Part shown: positions 1 through 8,506 of the stretch, one piece after another
Position numbering within the stretch: position 1 is the first letter of the stretch
How the letters are laid out: each line of letters starts with the position of its first letter
Source: Holophagales bacterium
Lineage (GTDB): Bacteria > Acidobacteriota > Thermoanaerobaculia > Multivoradales > Multivoraceae
DNA: 64,000 bases
Reading direction: 5' to 3'
Assembly: GCA_009843505.1 (NCBI GenBank)
Contig: VYDI01000028.1
Location: 266,424-330,423, forward strand
Position numbers and translations under genes: made by a program
Notes under the pieces: generated by a model
Told to the model about the DNA's origin: nothing
What the model saw: the letters and a program-made list of their open reading frames with translations, nothing else
Database searches by the model: none

Positions 1-689
1 ACATCGTCACCGACCAGGTCGAGATCCTGCCGCTCGGCGACATGGCTTCGGTGAGGATCGGCGGGCCGAAGAGCGCCGAGGCCCTGGCCGATCTCGGCGC
101 CTCAGCAGTCCGCGACCTGACCGAGCCCTGGAGCCACACCCAGGTCGAGATCCTCGACTACCAGGCCCGCCTGGTCCGCGAAGGCCACAGCCCAGTGCCT
201 GCCTTCTCTCTCTGGCAATCCTCCGCGATCGCACCCCTGATGGCCGACGACCTGGCCGAAGCGGGCCTGCAGAGAGTCGGCCGCGAAGCGACCGAGGCCC
301 TCCGCATCGAACACGGCCATCCGCTCTGGGGCGTCGACTACGACGACGCCAACCTGCCCCAGGAGACAGGCATCGAAGACGCTGTCGACTACGAGAAGGG
401 CTGCTACCTGGGCCAGGAGATCGTCGCCCGCATCCACTACCGCGGCCAGCCGGCCCGCCGCATGTGCCGGCTCGTCTTCGAGCCAGGGCACAGCCCGTCC
501 GCCGGAGCGGAGATCGAGTTCGACGGTCGAACCGCCGGTACGGTCACCAGCGTCTCCCCATCGCCGCGCGACGACGCCGCCATCGGCCTCGCGCTGCTGC
601 CGAGGCGGGCCGTCGAGGCCCAGCCCGACGCGAGGGTAAAGGTCGACGGACGGAACGTCTCGTTCGAAACGCTGGCGGCTGAAGCCTAG
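1..689 (+). CDS. ygfZ: YgfZ/GcvT-like folate-binding protein (5' truncated by window edge)
   Basis: The frame is open from the first bases, so the start lies outside the window; 228 residues are visible. The family binds tetrahydrofolate and helps maintain or repair Fe-S clusters. The hallmark motif KGCYLGQE, followed by IVARIHYRGQPARR, is near the middle, and this signature separates YgfZ proteins from true aminomethyltransferases. A C-terminal beta-barrel-like segment (RLVFEPGHSPSAGAEIEFDG) follows, as usual. It converges on the sulfur operon, with nine bases between the two stop codons. The family call is firm; the physiological role is inferred. Confidence 0.88.
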   Translation, partial: IVTDQVEILPLGDMASVRIGGPKSAEALADLGASAVRDLTEPWSHTQVEILDYQARLVREGHSPVPAFSLWQSSAIAPLMADDLAEAGLQRVGREATEALRIEHGHPLWGVDYDDANLPQETGIEDAVDYEKGCYLGQEIVARIHYRGQPARRMCRLVFEPGHSPSAGAEIEFDGRTAGTVTSVSPSPRDDAAIGLALLPRRAVEAQPDARVKVDGRNVSFETLAAEA

Positions 690-698
690 GCCGCTCCC

Positions 699-2174
699 TC
701 AGTACCGCGGCAACGACGGATCGACCTCCACCGCCCACGCATCAATCCCGCCGGCCAGGTTGTAAGCCTGCGGGAAGCCGTTGTCGCGGAGGATGTTCGT
801 CGCTCGCGTCGACCGCGGGCCGTGGTGGCAGTGGACGACCCAGAGCTTCGAAGGGTCGAGCTCGGCTAGCCGGCCCTCGAGTTCGGCAACCGGAATCAGG
901 GTCGATCCGTCGATCCGGCAGATCGCGTACTCCTGCGGGCCCCGGACGTCGAGGATGCTGAAGTCGCGGCCGTCGTTCATCCAGGACTGGACCTGGGTCG
1001 GAGTCACGTCGATCAGGTCGTTGAGCGCCGGTTCCTCGGCGACGGCGGGAACGCCGCAGAACTGCTCGTAGTCGATCAGCTCGGTCTGGGTCGGGTTCTC
1101 GGAGCAAATGGGGCAGTCCGGGTTCTTGCGCAGCTTCAGCTCGCGGAAGCTCATGCGCAGGGCGTCGAAGAGGAGCAGACGGCCGATCAGGGGATCGCCC
1201 TGGCCGATGATCAGCTTGATCACCTCGTTCGCCTGCAGGCTGCCGATGATGCCGGGCAGCACGCCGAGGACGCCGCCCTCGGCGCATGAGGGGACGAGTC
1301 CCGGCGGCGGCGGCTCGGCGAACAGGCAGCGGTAGCAGGGACCCTTGGCGCCCCAGAACACGGACACCTGGCCCTCGAAGCGGAAGATCGACCCGTAGAC
1401 GTTCGGCTTGCCGAGCAGGACGCATGCGTCGTTGACCAGGTAGCGGGTCGGGAAGTTGTCCGTGCCGTCGACGATCACGTCGTAGTCCTCGAAGATCTCG
1501 AGCGCGTTGCTCGAGTCGAGCAGCACCGGGTGCGGCGTGAGTTCGATGTGCGGGTTCACCTCGTGCAGGCGCTCGACCGCGGCGTCGAGCTTGGGCCGGC
1601 CGACGTCCGCGTTGCTGTAGAGCAACTGGCGGTGCAGGTTCGATTCGTCGACGACGTCGAAGTCGACCAGGCCGAGGCGGCCGACGCCCGCCGCGGCCAG
1701 GTACATGCCGACCGGCGAGCCGAGCCCGCCGGTGCCGATCATCAGCACCTTGGCCTGCTTGAGCTTCAACTGCCCCTCGGAACCGACCTCGGGCATGATG
1801 AGGTGGCGGCTGTAGCGGAGGATCTCCTCCGGGTTCAGCTCGGTCGCGGTCGATTGCGTCGCGGTCGACTCCGCCGCGGCCGGCGGCGGTTCCGCCACCG
1901 CACCGCCGGCGATCGACGGGATGATCGCAAGCGTCGCGTCGCCGTTGATCGGCGTCGCCTCGCGCTCCAGATAGCGCACGTCCTCGTCGTTCAGGAACAG
2001 GTTGACGAAGGTGCGCAGCTTGCCGTCGTCGCCGAACAGGTGCGGCCGCAGGCCCTCGTAGCGGGTGACGAGCTGCTCCATCGCCTCGCCAACCGTGGCG
2101 GCGGCCACCGCCACCTCGGACTGTTCGTCGGCGAAGCCCCGCAGGGGCGTGGGAATCTGTATGAGTACGGTCAT
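699..2174 (-). CDS. CysO-like sulfur carrier fused to MoeZ-type E1 adenylyltransferase and rhodanese
   Basis: 491 residues in three parts. Residues 1-91 are a beta-grasp sulfur carrier close to mycobacterial CysO (FVNLFLNDEDVRY; end IIPSIAGG). The Gly-Gly at 90-91 is internal and is followed by Ala and a Pro/Ala/Thr linker. Residues ~113-360 are a ThiF/MoeB E1: GTGGLGS at 147-153, DGTDN at 236-240, zinc CxxC pairs 280/283 and 354/357, and a candidate catalytic Cys297. Residues ~385-491 are a rhodanese with CHHGPRS (Cys449). The E1 should adenylate the carrier's C-terminal glycine and the rhodanese supply sulfur, giving a thiocarboxylate for cysteine synthesis. Because the Gly-Gly is buried in the chain, processing looks necessary. 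It is last of three genes after the JAMM protease and CysM. A MoaD/MoeB role in molybdopterin synthesis is the alternative. Confidence 0.88.
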   Translation of the reverse strand: MTVLIQIPTPLRGFADEQSEVAVAAATVGEAMEQLVTRYEGLRPHLFGDDGKLRTFVNLFLNDEDVRYLEREATPINGDATLAIIPSIAGGAVAEPPPAAAESTATQSTATELNPEEILRYSRHLIMPEVGSEGQLKLKQAKVLMIGTGGLGSPVGMYLAAAGVGRLGLVDFDVVDESNLHRQLLYSNADVGRPKLDAAVERLHEVNPHIELTPHPVLLDSSNALEIFEDYDVIVDGTDNFPTRYLVNDACVLLGKPNVYGSIFRFEGQVSVFWGAKGPCYRCLFAEPPPPGLVPSCAEGGVLGVLPGIIGSLQANEVIKLIIGQGDPLIGRLLLFDALRMSFRELKLRKNPDCPICSENPTQTELIDYEQFCGVPAVAEEPALNDLIDVTPTQVQSWMNDGRDFSILDVRGPQEYAICRIDGSTLIPVAELEGRLAELDPSKLWVVHCHHGPRSTRATNILRDNGFPQAYNLAGGIDAWAVEVDPSLPRY

Positions 2175-2211
2175 CGTCGGTCTCCGTGGGACTCTTCGGT
2201 TCTAGTCGTGT

Positions 2212-2670
2212 TCAGATCGCGGGCGGTTCGGGGACGCGGATCGGTTCCTCGTCGAAGCGGGAACGGTCGTTGCTGAGCCGCCAACTCCGCTCGTCCCTGG
2301 CGCGGCCCTCGCGCACCGAGACGATCAGGTAACTGTAGCCCGGCCAGGCGTGGTCCCGGTCGAAGTCGCTGGGCCGCGACGGGTGATCCGGGTGCGAGTG
2401 GTAGTAGCCGACCACGTCCAGGCCGTCCGCGCGCGCCTCCCGCTCGGTCCGCAGGATGACCTCGGGCGGGATCAGGTAGCGGTTGTGGCGGCTCTCGTCC
2501 TCGCGTTCGTTCTCGGCGCCGACCAGGCGCACGACACGAGCGAGAGGCGCGGGATCTTCACCGGCCGTCTTCTCGCTGCTGCCAACCAGGATGCCGCAGC
2601 ACTCCTCCGGGTACGTCGCCTCGCCGTGCGCGCGGATGCGGGCCAGGTCGCCTGGAGACAGTTCGATCAT
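2212..2670 (-). CDS. mec: JAMM/MPN+ metalloprotease (Mec-like)
   Basis: 152 residues. The zinc-protease signature is complete: Glu23 in PEECCGILVG, His91 and His93 in YYHSHPDHPSRPSDFD, then Ser101 and Asp104, which fits H-x-H-x7-S-x2-D. In mycobacteria Mec removes cysteine from the CysO-Cys adduct; other JAMM enzymes trim residues after Gly-Gly on sulfur carriers. Here it sits between the cysteine synthase (7-base gap) and the carrier-E1-rhodanese fusion (37-base gap), so I infer that it hydrolyses Gly-Xaa bonds on that carrier: product release, maturation of the internal Gly-Gly-Ala, or both. No signal peptide, so cytoplasmic. Confidence 0.87.
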   Translation of the reverse strand: MIELSPGDLARIRAHGEATYPEECCGILVGSSEKTAGEDPAPLARVVRLVGAENEREDESRHNRYLIPPEVILRTEREARADGLDVVGYYHSHPDHPSRPSDFDRDHAWPGYSYLIVSVREGRARDERSWRLSNDRSRFDEEPIRVPEPPAI

Positions 2671-2677
2671 CGGCGGT

Positions 2678-3682
2678 TCAGTCCTCGTCCCAGAACGGTT
2701 CGGACAGGTACTTGTCGGCGCCGTCGCAGAGGATGGTCACCACCACGGCGCGCTCCCCGGCCTCGGCCGCGCGCTCGGCGATCCGCCGCCCGGCGACCAC
2801 GTTCGCGGCCGCCGAGATGCCGACGAGCAGGCCGCTTCCGCGGGCGAGCGCCTTGATCTCGGCGTAGGCGTCCTCGGTGCTGACTTCCGTCTCCTCGCTG
2901 GCGATCGAATCGTCGTAGATTGCCGGCACCAGGGCGCTCGGCATGTGCTTCATGCCCTCCAGCCCGTGGAAGGGACCGTCCGGCTGCATCGAGATGAGTC
3001 GGACCCCGGGAGCGCGTTCGGCCAGGTACCGGGCCGTGCCGCAGAAGGTGCCGCTGGTGCCGAGACCCGCGACGAAGTGGGTCAGACGCCCCTCCGTCTG
3101 CATCCAGATCTCGGGGCCGGTGGTCTCGAAGTGAGCCCGCCAGTTGGCGGTGTTGCTGTACTGGTCGACGTAGCAGAACGCCTCCGGATCCGCCTCGATC
3201 ATCCGGCGCGCCTCGCGGATGGCGCCGTCGGAGCCTTCCATCGGATCGGTGAGCACGAGTTCGGCGCCGAACGCGCCGAGGATGCGCCGTCGCTCGATCG
3301 AGGCGTTGCTCGGCAGGCAGAGCGTCACGCCGATGCCCATCGCCGCGCCGATCATCGCGAGCGCGATGCCGGTGTTGCCCGAGGTCGCGTCCAGGACACG
3401 GCGGCCGCCGTCGAGCTGGCCGGCGTCACGGGCCGCCAGCATCATGTGACGCGCCGGCCGGTCCTTGACCGAGCCGCCCGGGTTCGCCATCTCCGCCTTG
3501 GCCAGGAGCTCCGACCCGAGTTCCCTTGCGGCCGGTCCGAGGACGTGGCTCAGGTCGAGCAGGGGCGTGTTGCCGATCCGCGACAGCAGCCGCCGGGCGC
3601 CGTCGCCGAGCCCCTCCGGAATCGGCGGGCCGGCCAGCTCGACGGCGGCTGCGTACTCGCCGGAAGCGGATTCGGTGATCAT
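2678..3682 (-). CDS. cysM: PLP-dependent cysteine synthase, CysM type
   Basis: 334 residues of fold-type II PLP enzyme. PLP lysine is Lys73 in GGSVKDRPA; the substrate loop is TSGNTGIALA and the phosphate-binding loop is GLGTSGT. The C-terminal stretch CDGADKYLSEPF matches CysM proteins that accept sulfur from a CysO thiocarboxylate. The neighbours (JAMM protease and CysO-like fusion) support use of a protein-bound sulfur donor, probably with O-phosphoserine as acceptor; that specificity is inferred from context. It is the first gene of the operon. The residues before the conserved LLSRIGNTPL segment are poorly conserved, so the exact start is less certain. Confidence 0.88.
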   Translation of the reverse strand: MITESASGEYAAAVELAGPPIPEGLGDGARRLLSRIGNTPLLDLSHVLGPAARELGSELLAKAEMANPGGSVKDRPARHMMLAARDAGQLDGGRRVLDATSGNTGIALAMIGAAMGIGVTLCLPSNASIERRRILGAFGAELVLTDPMEGSDGAIREARRMIEADPEAFCYVDQYSNTANWRAHFETTGPEIWMQTEGRLTHFVAGLGTSGTFCGTARYLAERAPGVRLISMQPDGPFHGLEGMKHMPSALVPAIYDDSIASEETEVSTEDAYAEIKALARGSGLLVGISAAANVVAGRRIAERAAEAGERAVVVTILCDGADKYLSEPFWDED

Positions 3683-3866
3683 CGACGTTTCCCTATCAGG
3701 ACGATTGCCCCCGTTCCACCAGGGCCGCCGAAGACAACTCGCGACGGACTCCGGCAGGCGGCTCGGGTGAGCCGCGGCGCGGCGACCGGGAATTGTTGAC
3801 CAGAATGCTCACATTTGACAACCGCCCCGCTGCACGGCGCGGCTTCAGCCGATACTCTCTTCCGCC
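3683..3866. promoter_or_regulatory. Divergent intergenic region between cysM and the molybdoenzyme gene
   Basis: This 184-base gap separates two divergent genes, so it must hold both promoters. Bases ~3790-3823 are AT-richer than the surroundings and hold TTGACC and TTGACA on the plus strand and TTGTCA on the minus strand. No -35/-10 pair with standard spacing stands out, so only the region is called. A GATACT at about 3854 is a possible -10 for the rightward gene. Confidence 0.35.
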
Positions 3867-4496
3867 ATGGACGATTCCCCGAGGCGCGGCGACGACCGGG
3901 TCCCTCCCGGCCAGTACGTCACGAAGAAGTGGCCGGTGCTGTCCGTCGGCGACACGCCGGAGGTCGACATGGCCGGCTTCGGGCTACGGCTGTTCGGCCG
4001 CGTCGAGGCCGAGCACACGTTCGACTGGCAGGCGCTGCAGTCGCTGCCGCGGCGCGAGGTGACCGCCGACTTCCACTGCGTCACCCGCTTCTCGACCCTG
4101 GACAACCCCTGGTCCGGGTTCCCGACCCGGGACGTGCTCGGCGCGGTCGCGCTGTCTCCCGACGCCACCCACGCGATGATCCACTGCTACGGCGGCTACA
4201 CGACGAACCTGCCGCTCGACGACTTGCTCTCCGAGCACGCGCTGCTCGCCGACCGTCACGGCGGCGAACCGCTGGCGCCGGACCACGGCGGTCCGCTCCG
4301 GCTCGTGGTGCCCCACCTCTACGCCTGGAAGAGCGCCAAGTGGGTCTCCGGCATCGAAGTCCTGAACGCCGACGAACGCGGCTTCTGGGAGCAGAACGGC
4401 TACCACACGTACGGCGACCCCTGGACCGAGCAGCGGTTCTCGTCGCAGGAGACGCGGCAGGCGTGGCAGGTGCGGAGATCAGTCGCCTTCGAGTAA
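3867..4496 (+). CDS. Sulfite-oxidase-like molybdopterin-dependent oxidoreductase (YuiH type)
   Basis: 209 residues of the Oxidored_molyb fold. Cys71 in DFHCVTRFS is the expected molybdenum ligand. Family segments WSGFPTRDVL, HCYGGYTTNLPL, VVPHLYAWKSAKWV and ERGFWEQNGYHTYGDPW follow in order. There is no twin-arginine signal or dimerisation domain, so this is the short cytoplasmic YuiH-like form; the natural substrate of that branch is not established. It diverges from the sulfur operon, whose E1/carrier fusion resembles MoeB/MoaD, but a functional link is only suggested. Its 3' end overlaps the convergent argR by 18 bases. Confidence 0.85.
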   Translation: MDDSPRRGDDRVPPGQYVTKKWPVLSVGDTPEVDMAGFGLRLFGRVEAEHTFDWQALQSLPRREVTADFHCVTRFSTLDNPWSGFPTRDVLGAVALSPDATHAMIHCYGGYTTNLPLDDLLSEHALLADRHGGEPLAPDHGGPLRLVVPHLYAWKSAKWVSGIEVLNADERGFWEQNGYHTYGDPWTEQRFSSQETRQAWQVRRSVAFE

Positions 4497-4937
4497 CGCC
4501 GCGAGGGACTCGCGGATGCGGTCGCGAGCCGCGATGCTCTTGAGCACCAGGAGGACGGTGTCGTCGCCTGCCAAGGTGCCGGCCACCTCGGGCCAGTCGG
4601 CCTGGTCGATCACGACGGCGAGCGCGTTCGCGTTGCCGCTGCGCGTCCTCAGCACGAGGAGCGCCTCACCCTCGGCCACGCCGGTCACGAACATCCGCAT
4701 GGCGCGCTCGGCGTCGGGCCGAACCGGTCCCGCCGCCTGGTCCGCCGGCGCGTAGCGGAAGCCTCCGCCCGCCAGGGGTACCTTCAACAGGCCGAGCCGC
4801 CGCACGTCGCGCGACACGGTGGCCTGGGACACCTGGAAGCCACGACGTCCGAGGGCGCGCACCAGGTCTTTCTGGCTCGACACAGGCCGACGGCCGATGA
4901 TGTCCAGGATGGCGCCGTGACGGATCGCGGTGGTCAT
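4479..4937 (-). CDS. argR: Arginine repressor ArgR
   Basis: 152 residues. The N-terminal winged helix contains SSQKDLVRALGRRGFQVSQATVSRD-type residues (helix-turn-helix at about 18-45). The C-terminal oligomerisation and arginine-binding domain contains SGNANALAVVID and the GDDT motif. The start was set at the ATG overlapping the argH stop (ATGA); the frame is open further upstream, but that part is a shadow of argH. It is the last gene of argCJBDH-R, so the repressor is probably under its own control through the dyad upstream of argC. Confidence 0.93.
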   Translation of the reverse strand: MTTAIRHGAILDIIGRRPVSSQKDLVRALGRRGFQVSQATVSRDVRRLGLLKVPLAGGGFRYAPADQAAGPVRPDAERAMRMFVTGVAEGEALLVLRTRSGNANALAVVIDQADWPEVAGTLAGDDTVLLVLKSIAARDRIRESLAALLEGD

Positions 4938-6439
4938 GAGCCGGCTCCGGGAATCGTCTCCGCAACGAGCGCGCCCTCCACGTGGGCCCGGTAGATCGGC
5001 GGCGGCTCCTGCGCCTCCAACCACCGTCGATCCGCCGCGAGCCGCTCGTCCATCTCGTCGATCTGCTCGCGGACCCGCTCGGGCGCGGGACCGCCGTAGC
5101 TTCGATGGGCAGCGAGCGAGGCCTCCGGCCGTAGCGCGGCCAGTAACCCCTCCCGGTCCTCGATCTCCGGCACGAGTTCCTCGAGATCCGACGCCGCAAG
5201 CTGCCACAGCTCCACGCCGCGCTCTCCGGCGGCCCGGACGACGGCACCGGTGCGCTCATGGGCGCTGCGGAAGGGCACGCCGGCAGCGGCGAGCAGATCG
5301 GCCAGATCGGTGGCGGTGATGTACGCGCCCTCCAGCGCCGCCGCCATCGCCTCGCGGTCGAACTCGAGACTCTCGCCAAGCACCCGGGCCACCTCGAACG
5401 AGGCGGTCACCGTGTCGAACGCGTCGAACAGGGCCTCCTTGTCCTCCTGCAGATCGCTGTTGTAGGTCAGCGGCAGGCCCTTGATTGTCACCAGCAGCGA
5501 CACCAGGTCGCCCACCGCGCGACCCGACTTGCCGCGCAGGATCTCCGCGGGCTCCGGGTTCTTCTTCTGCGGCATGATGCTCGAGCCCTTGGCGGCCCGG
5601 TCCTGGAGCCGCGCGAACGAGAACTCGCTCGAGGTCCAGAGCACGACTTCCTCGGCCCAGCGGGACAGGTGGACCATGGCAAGCGCGCAGGCAAAGAGCG
5701 CCTCGGCCACGTAGTCACGGTCGGCCACGGCCCACATGCTGTTCGGATAGGCCGCGTCCATGCCGAGCAGTTCGGCGCTGCGGACCGGATCGATCGGGTG
5801 GGGCGACCCGGCCATCGCCCCGGCGCCGAGCGGACTCAGACCCGCGGTCCGGTGGGCCCGCCGGAGCCTTCCCGCGTCGGCCAGGACCGACCAGGCGTGA
5901 GCGAGCAGGTGCTGCGCCAGCGTCGTCGGCTGGGCCCGTTGCATGTGGGTGTAGCCGGGCAGCGCCGTCTCCACGTGCTGCCGCCCCTGGGTGAGCAGGG
6001 CCTCCACCAGTCCCAGGGCAGCACCGACCGCTCGCTCGGCCTCCGCGCGCTGCCACAGCCGGAAGGCGACCGCCGTCTGGTCGTTGCGGCTGCGGGCGGT
6101 GTGCAGCCGCCGACCCGCGTCGCCGATCTCCTCGGTGAGCTGCCGCTCGATCCAGGTGTGGACATCCTCGTCCGCGCCCCCGACCTCGAGATCGCCCCCC
6201 TCGACGCGCCGGAGCATCGAGCTCAGGCCGGAGAGGATGGCGGCGGCCGAGTCCCGGTCGACGACCCCGGTCTCGAACAGCATCCGGGCGTGCGCCAGCG
6301 AGCCGATCAGGTCCGCGGCGGCAAGCCGGTGGTCGAAGGGAAGCGACCGCGTGTACGCGTCGATGACCGGATCGACCTCCGCGTCGAACGCGCCGCCCCA
6401 CAGGCGGGGCGTAGCAGGCCGGTCGGCCTTACCGCTCAA
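4934..6439 (-). CDS. argH: Argininosuccinate lyase
   Basis: 501 residues with the proposed TTG start. It splits argininosuccinate into arginine and fumarate. The fumarase/aspartase signature GSSIMPQKKNP is present, as are the RLWGGAF start block, HTARSRNDQ and GYTHMQRAQPTT. I chose the TTG that overlaps the argD stop (TTGA), giving MSGKADRPATPRLWGGAF; the frame runs to 6607, but that extra N-terminus lies over argD and is low-complexity shadow. Slightly longer than usual (about 460) because of a C-terminal extension past the lyase core. It overlaps argR by four bases. Confidence 0.93.
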   Translation of the reverse strand: MSGKADRPATPRLWGGAFDAEVDPVIDAYTRSLPFDHRLAAADLIGSLAHARMLFETGVVDRDSAAAILSGLSSMLRRVEGGDLEVGGADEDVHTWIERQLTEEIGDAGRRLHTARSRNDQTAVAFRLWQRAEAERAVGAALGLVEALLTQGRQHVETALPGYTHMQRAQPTTLAQHLLAHAWSVLADAGRLRRAHRTAGLSPLGAGAMAGSPHPIDPVRSAELLGMDAAYPNSMWAVADRDYVAEALFACALAMVHLSRWAEEVVLWTSSEFSFARLQDRAAKGSSIMPQKKNPEPAEILRGKSGRAVGDLVSLLVTIKGLPLTYNSDLQEDKEALFDAFDTVTASFEVARVLGESLEFDREAMAAALEGAYITATDLADLLAAAGVPFRSAHERTGAVVRAAGERGVELWQLAASDLEELVPEIEDREGLLAALRPEASLAAHRSYGGPAPERVREQIDEMDERLAADRRWLEAQEPPPIYRAHVEGALVAETIPGAGS

Positions 6440-7614
6440 GCCGCGGCTTCCTCCAGGCAGTGAGCGAGGATCCCCACGGCCCGCTCGATCTCCGGGTCGT
6501 GGACCACGAGGGGCGGCAGCATCCGGATGCTGTGGGGACGGGGCGCGTTGACGATCAGGCCGTTCTCCAGGCAACGGGTCACGACATCGGGCGCGTCCGG
6601 CGTGCACTCGATCGCCGTCATCAGTCCCTGGCCCCGCACCTCGGTGACCAGACCGCCGGCGCTGAGCTGACCGAGCAGGGCGCGCAGGTACTCGCCCGCG
6701 CGGACCACCCGCTCGAGGAAGTCCGCTTCGAACACCGTCTCGAGCACGGCCCGGACCGCGGCGCTGGCGAGCGGGTTGCCGCCGAAGGTGGTGCCGTGGG
6801 TGCCCGGCACGAGAGCCGAAGCGACCCCGCCGCGCGCCAGCACGGCGCCCACCGGAACGCCGCCGCCGAGCCCCTTGGCCAGCGTCACGATGTCCGGTTC
6901 GAGGCCGTAGTGCTGGAAGCCGTAAGCGTGGCCGAGGCGGCCGATCCCGGTCTGCACCTCGTCGAGAATGAACAGGGCGCCGCGTTCACGGCAGAGCGCC
7001 TGCAGGCCCTCGAGATAGCCCTCCGGCGGCTCGATCACGCCGGCCTCGCCCTGGATCGCCTCGATGAGGACCGCGCAGGTGCTGCCGTCGATCTCGCCGG
7101 CCGCCGCGTCCAGGTCGCCAAAGGGCACGGACGCAAAACCTCCCGGGAGGGGGCCGAAGCCCACCTGGTAGGCGGGCGTGGCGGTCGCCGCCAAAGCCCC
7201 CAGAGTACGGCCGTGGAAGCCGCCCTCCGCGGTGACGATGCGATGCCGGTCCCCCGAGCCGTCGCGGTCGTAGGCGTAACGCCGGGCCAGCTTGATCGCG
7301 GCTTCGACCGCCTCGGCGCCGCTGTTGCAGAAGAAGGCGCGCTGGAGCAGACCGTTCGTGGCCTCCACCAGTAACTCGCCCGCCCGCTCCTGTTCCCGGA
7401 TACGGAACAGGTTCGAGACGTGCAGGTAGCGCCCGGCCTGGCGGGTGATCGCCTCGGTCAGGGCCGGGTGATTGTGGCCCAGGGACGAAACCGCGATGCC
7501 CGCCAGGAAGTCGAGGTACTCGCGGCCCTGGGTGTCCCACAGGCGCACTCCGTCGCCGTGGCTGAACGCCACCGGCGCCCGCTTGTAGTTTGCGAACAGG
7601 CTGTCCTCGGTCAT
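6436..7614 (-). CDS. argD: Acetylornithine aminotransferase
   Basis: 392 residues of class III PLP aminotransferase, the expected length. It interconverts N-acetylglutamate semialdehyde and N-acetylornithine. Landmarks: LDFLAGIAVSSLGHNHP, the FFCNSGAEAVEAAIK pyridoxal pocket, FILDEVQTGIGRLG, and the PLP lysine in TLAKGLGGGVP. It overlaps argB upstream and argH downstream by four bases each. In some bacteria ArgD also acts as succinyl-diaminopimelate aminotransferase; the arginine context makes the ArgD call preferable. Confidence 0.93.
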   Translation of the reverse strand: MTEDSLFANYKRAPVAFSHGDGVRLWDTQGREYLDFLAGIAVSSLGHNHPALTEAITRQAGRYLHVSNLFRIREQERAGELLVEATNGLLQRAFFCNSGAEAVEAAIKLARRYAYDRDGSGDRHRIVTAEGGFHGRTLGALAATATPAYQVGFGPLPGGFASVPFGDLDAAAGEIDGSTCAVLIEAIQGEAGVIEPPEGYLEGLQALCRERGALFILDEVQTGIGRLGHAYGFQHYGLEPDIVTLAKGLGGGVPVGAVLARGGVASALVPGTHGTTFGGNPLASAAVRAVLETVFEADFLERVVRAGEYLRALLGQLSAGGLVTEVRGQGLMTAIECTPDAPDVVTRCLENGLIVNAPRPHSIRMLPPLVVHDPEIERAVGILAHCLEEAAA

Positions 7615-8492
7615 GACAGGTCTACTCCCTGAATCAGGCTCTGCTGGGTTGCGGGCTTGATCATCGTTCCGATGCCGCCTTCGGTGAAGAGTTCCACCAG
7701 AAGCCCGTGCGGTTCGCCGGCGGCGACGATGTGGGCGCTCCCGACTCCGGCCTCGATGGCGCTGAGGCAGGCGCGCACCTTCGGCACCATGCCCGCGGAC
7801 ACGACGCCGGAGTCGATCAGCTCCTTGGCTTCGGCGGGGGTGAGCCGCGACCGGAACGCGCCGTTATCGTTGATCCCGCGCACGTCGGTCAGGAGCAGGA
7901 GCTTCTCCGCCCCCACTTCGGCCGCGAGCGCCGCGGCCGCGGTATCGGCGTTGACGTTGTAGGTCTGGCCGCCCGGCCCCACGCCGAGCGAACCGATCAC
8001 CGGGACGTAGCCGGAGTTCGTGAGCTGGTCGAGCAGCGTCGTGTCGACCTTCTCGATCTCGCCGACGAATCCGAGTTCGTCCGCCCGCGCGTGAGGACGC
8101 ACCCGCAGCAGGTCGCCGTCCTTGCCCGTCAGGCCGACGGCGCGGCCGCCGGCCCGCTGGATCATGCCCACCAGGCGCTTGTTCACCGAACCGCCGAGTA
8201 CCATCTCGACGACCCGCATCGTGTCCTCGTCGGTGACCCGGAGGCCGTCGACGAAGCGGGGCTCGATACCCATCGTCTGGAGCATCGTTGTGATCTCGGC
8301 GCCGCCGCCGTGGACCAGCATCGGGCGCAAGCCGGCGCTCCGCAACAGCACGAGATCCTCGATCAGGGTGCCGAACTTCTCGCCCGCCATCGCGCGGCCG
8401 CCGTACTTGATGACGACGCGCTTGCCACGCCAAGCCGACGCGTAGCGCAGCGCCGACGCCATCTCCTGGCCCAGATCCCGCTCTGCTTTCAT
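7611..8492 (-). CDS. argB: Acetylglutamate kinase
   Basis: 293 residues from the ATG at 8492. Amino-acid kinase fold: VVIKYGGRAM at the N-terminus, MLVHGGGAEI for substrate binding, and VPVIGSLGVG, YNVNADTAAAALA and TDVRGI in the nucleotide region. It phosphorylates N-acetylglutamate. The frame can also start at TTG 8510, which overlaps the argJ stop as TTGA; I prefer the ATG because GAGGA lies 11 bases upstream, but both are plausible. This is usually the arginine-feedback-inhibited step; an N-terminal helix (residues ~3-17) like that of inhibitable hexameric NAGKs seems present. Confidence 0.93.
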   Translation of the reverse strand: MKAERDLGQEMASALRYASAWRGKRVVIKYGGRAMAGEKFGTLIEDLVLLRSAGLRPMLVHGGGAEITTMLQTMGIEPRFVDGLRVTDEDTMRVVEMVLGGSVNKRLVGMIQRAGGRAVGLTGKDGDLLRVRPHARADELGFVGEIEKVDTTLLDQLTNSGYVPVIGSLGVGPGGQTYNVNADTAAAALAAEVGAEKLLLLTDVRGINDNGAFRSRLTPAEAKELIDSGVVSAGMVPKVRACLSAIEAGVGSAHIVAAGEPHGLLVELFTEGGIGTMIKPATQQSLIQGVDLS

Positions 8493-8506
8493 CGTCGCGT
8501 CCGTCC

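Noticed and set aside
4934..6607. N-terminally extended argH
   Set aside because: The extra residues lie over argD, lack homology, and a TTGA start gives a normal ArgH N-terminus.
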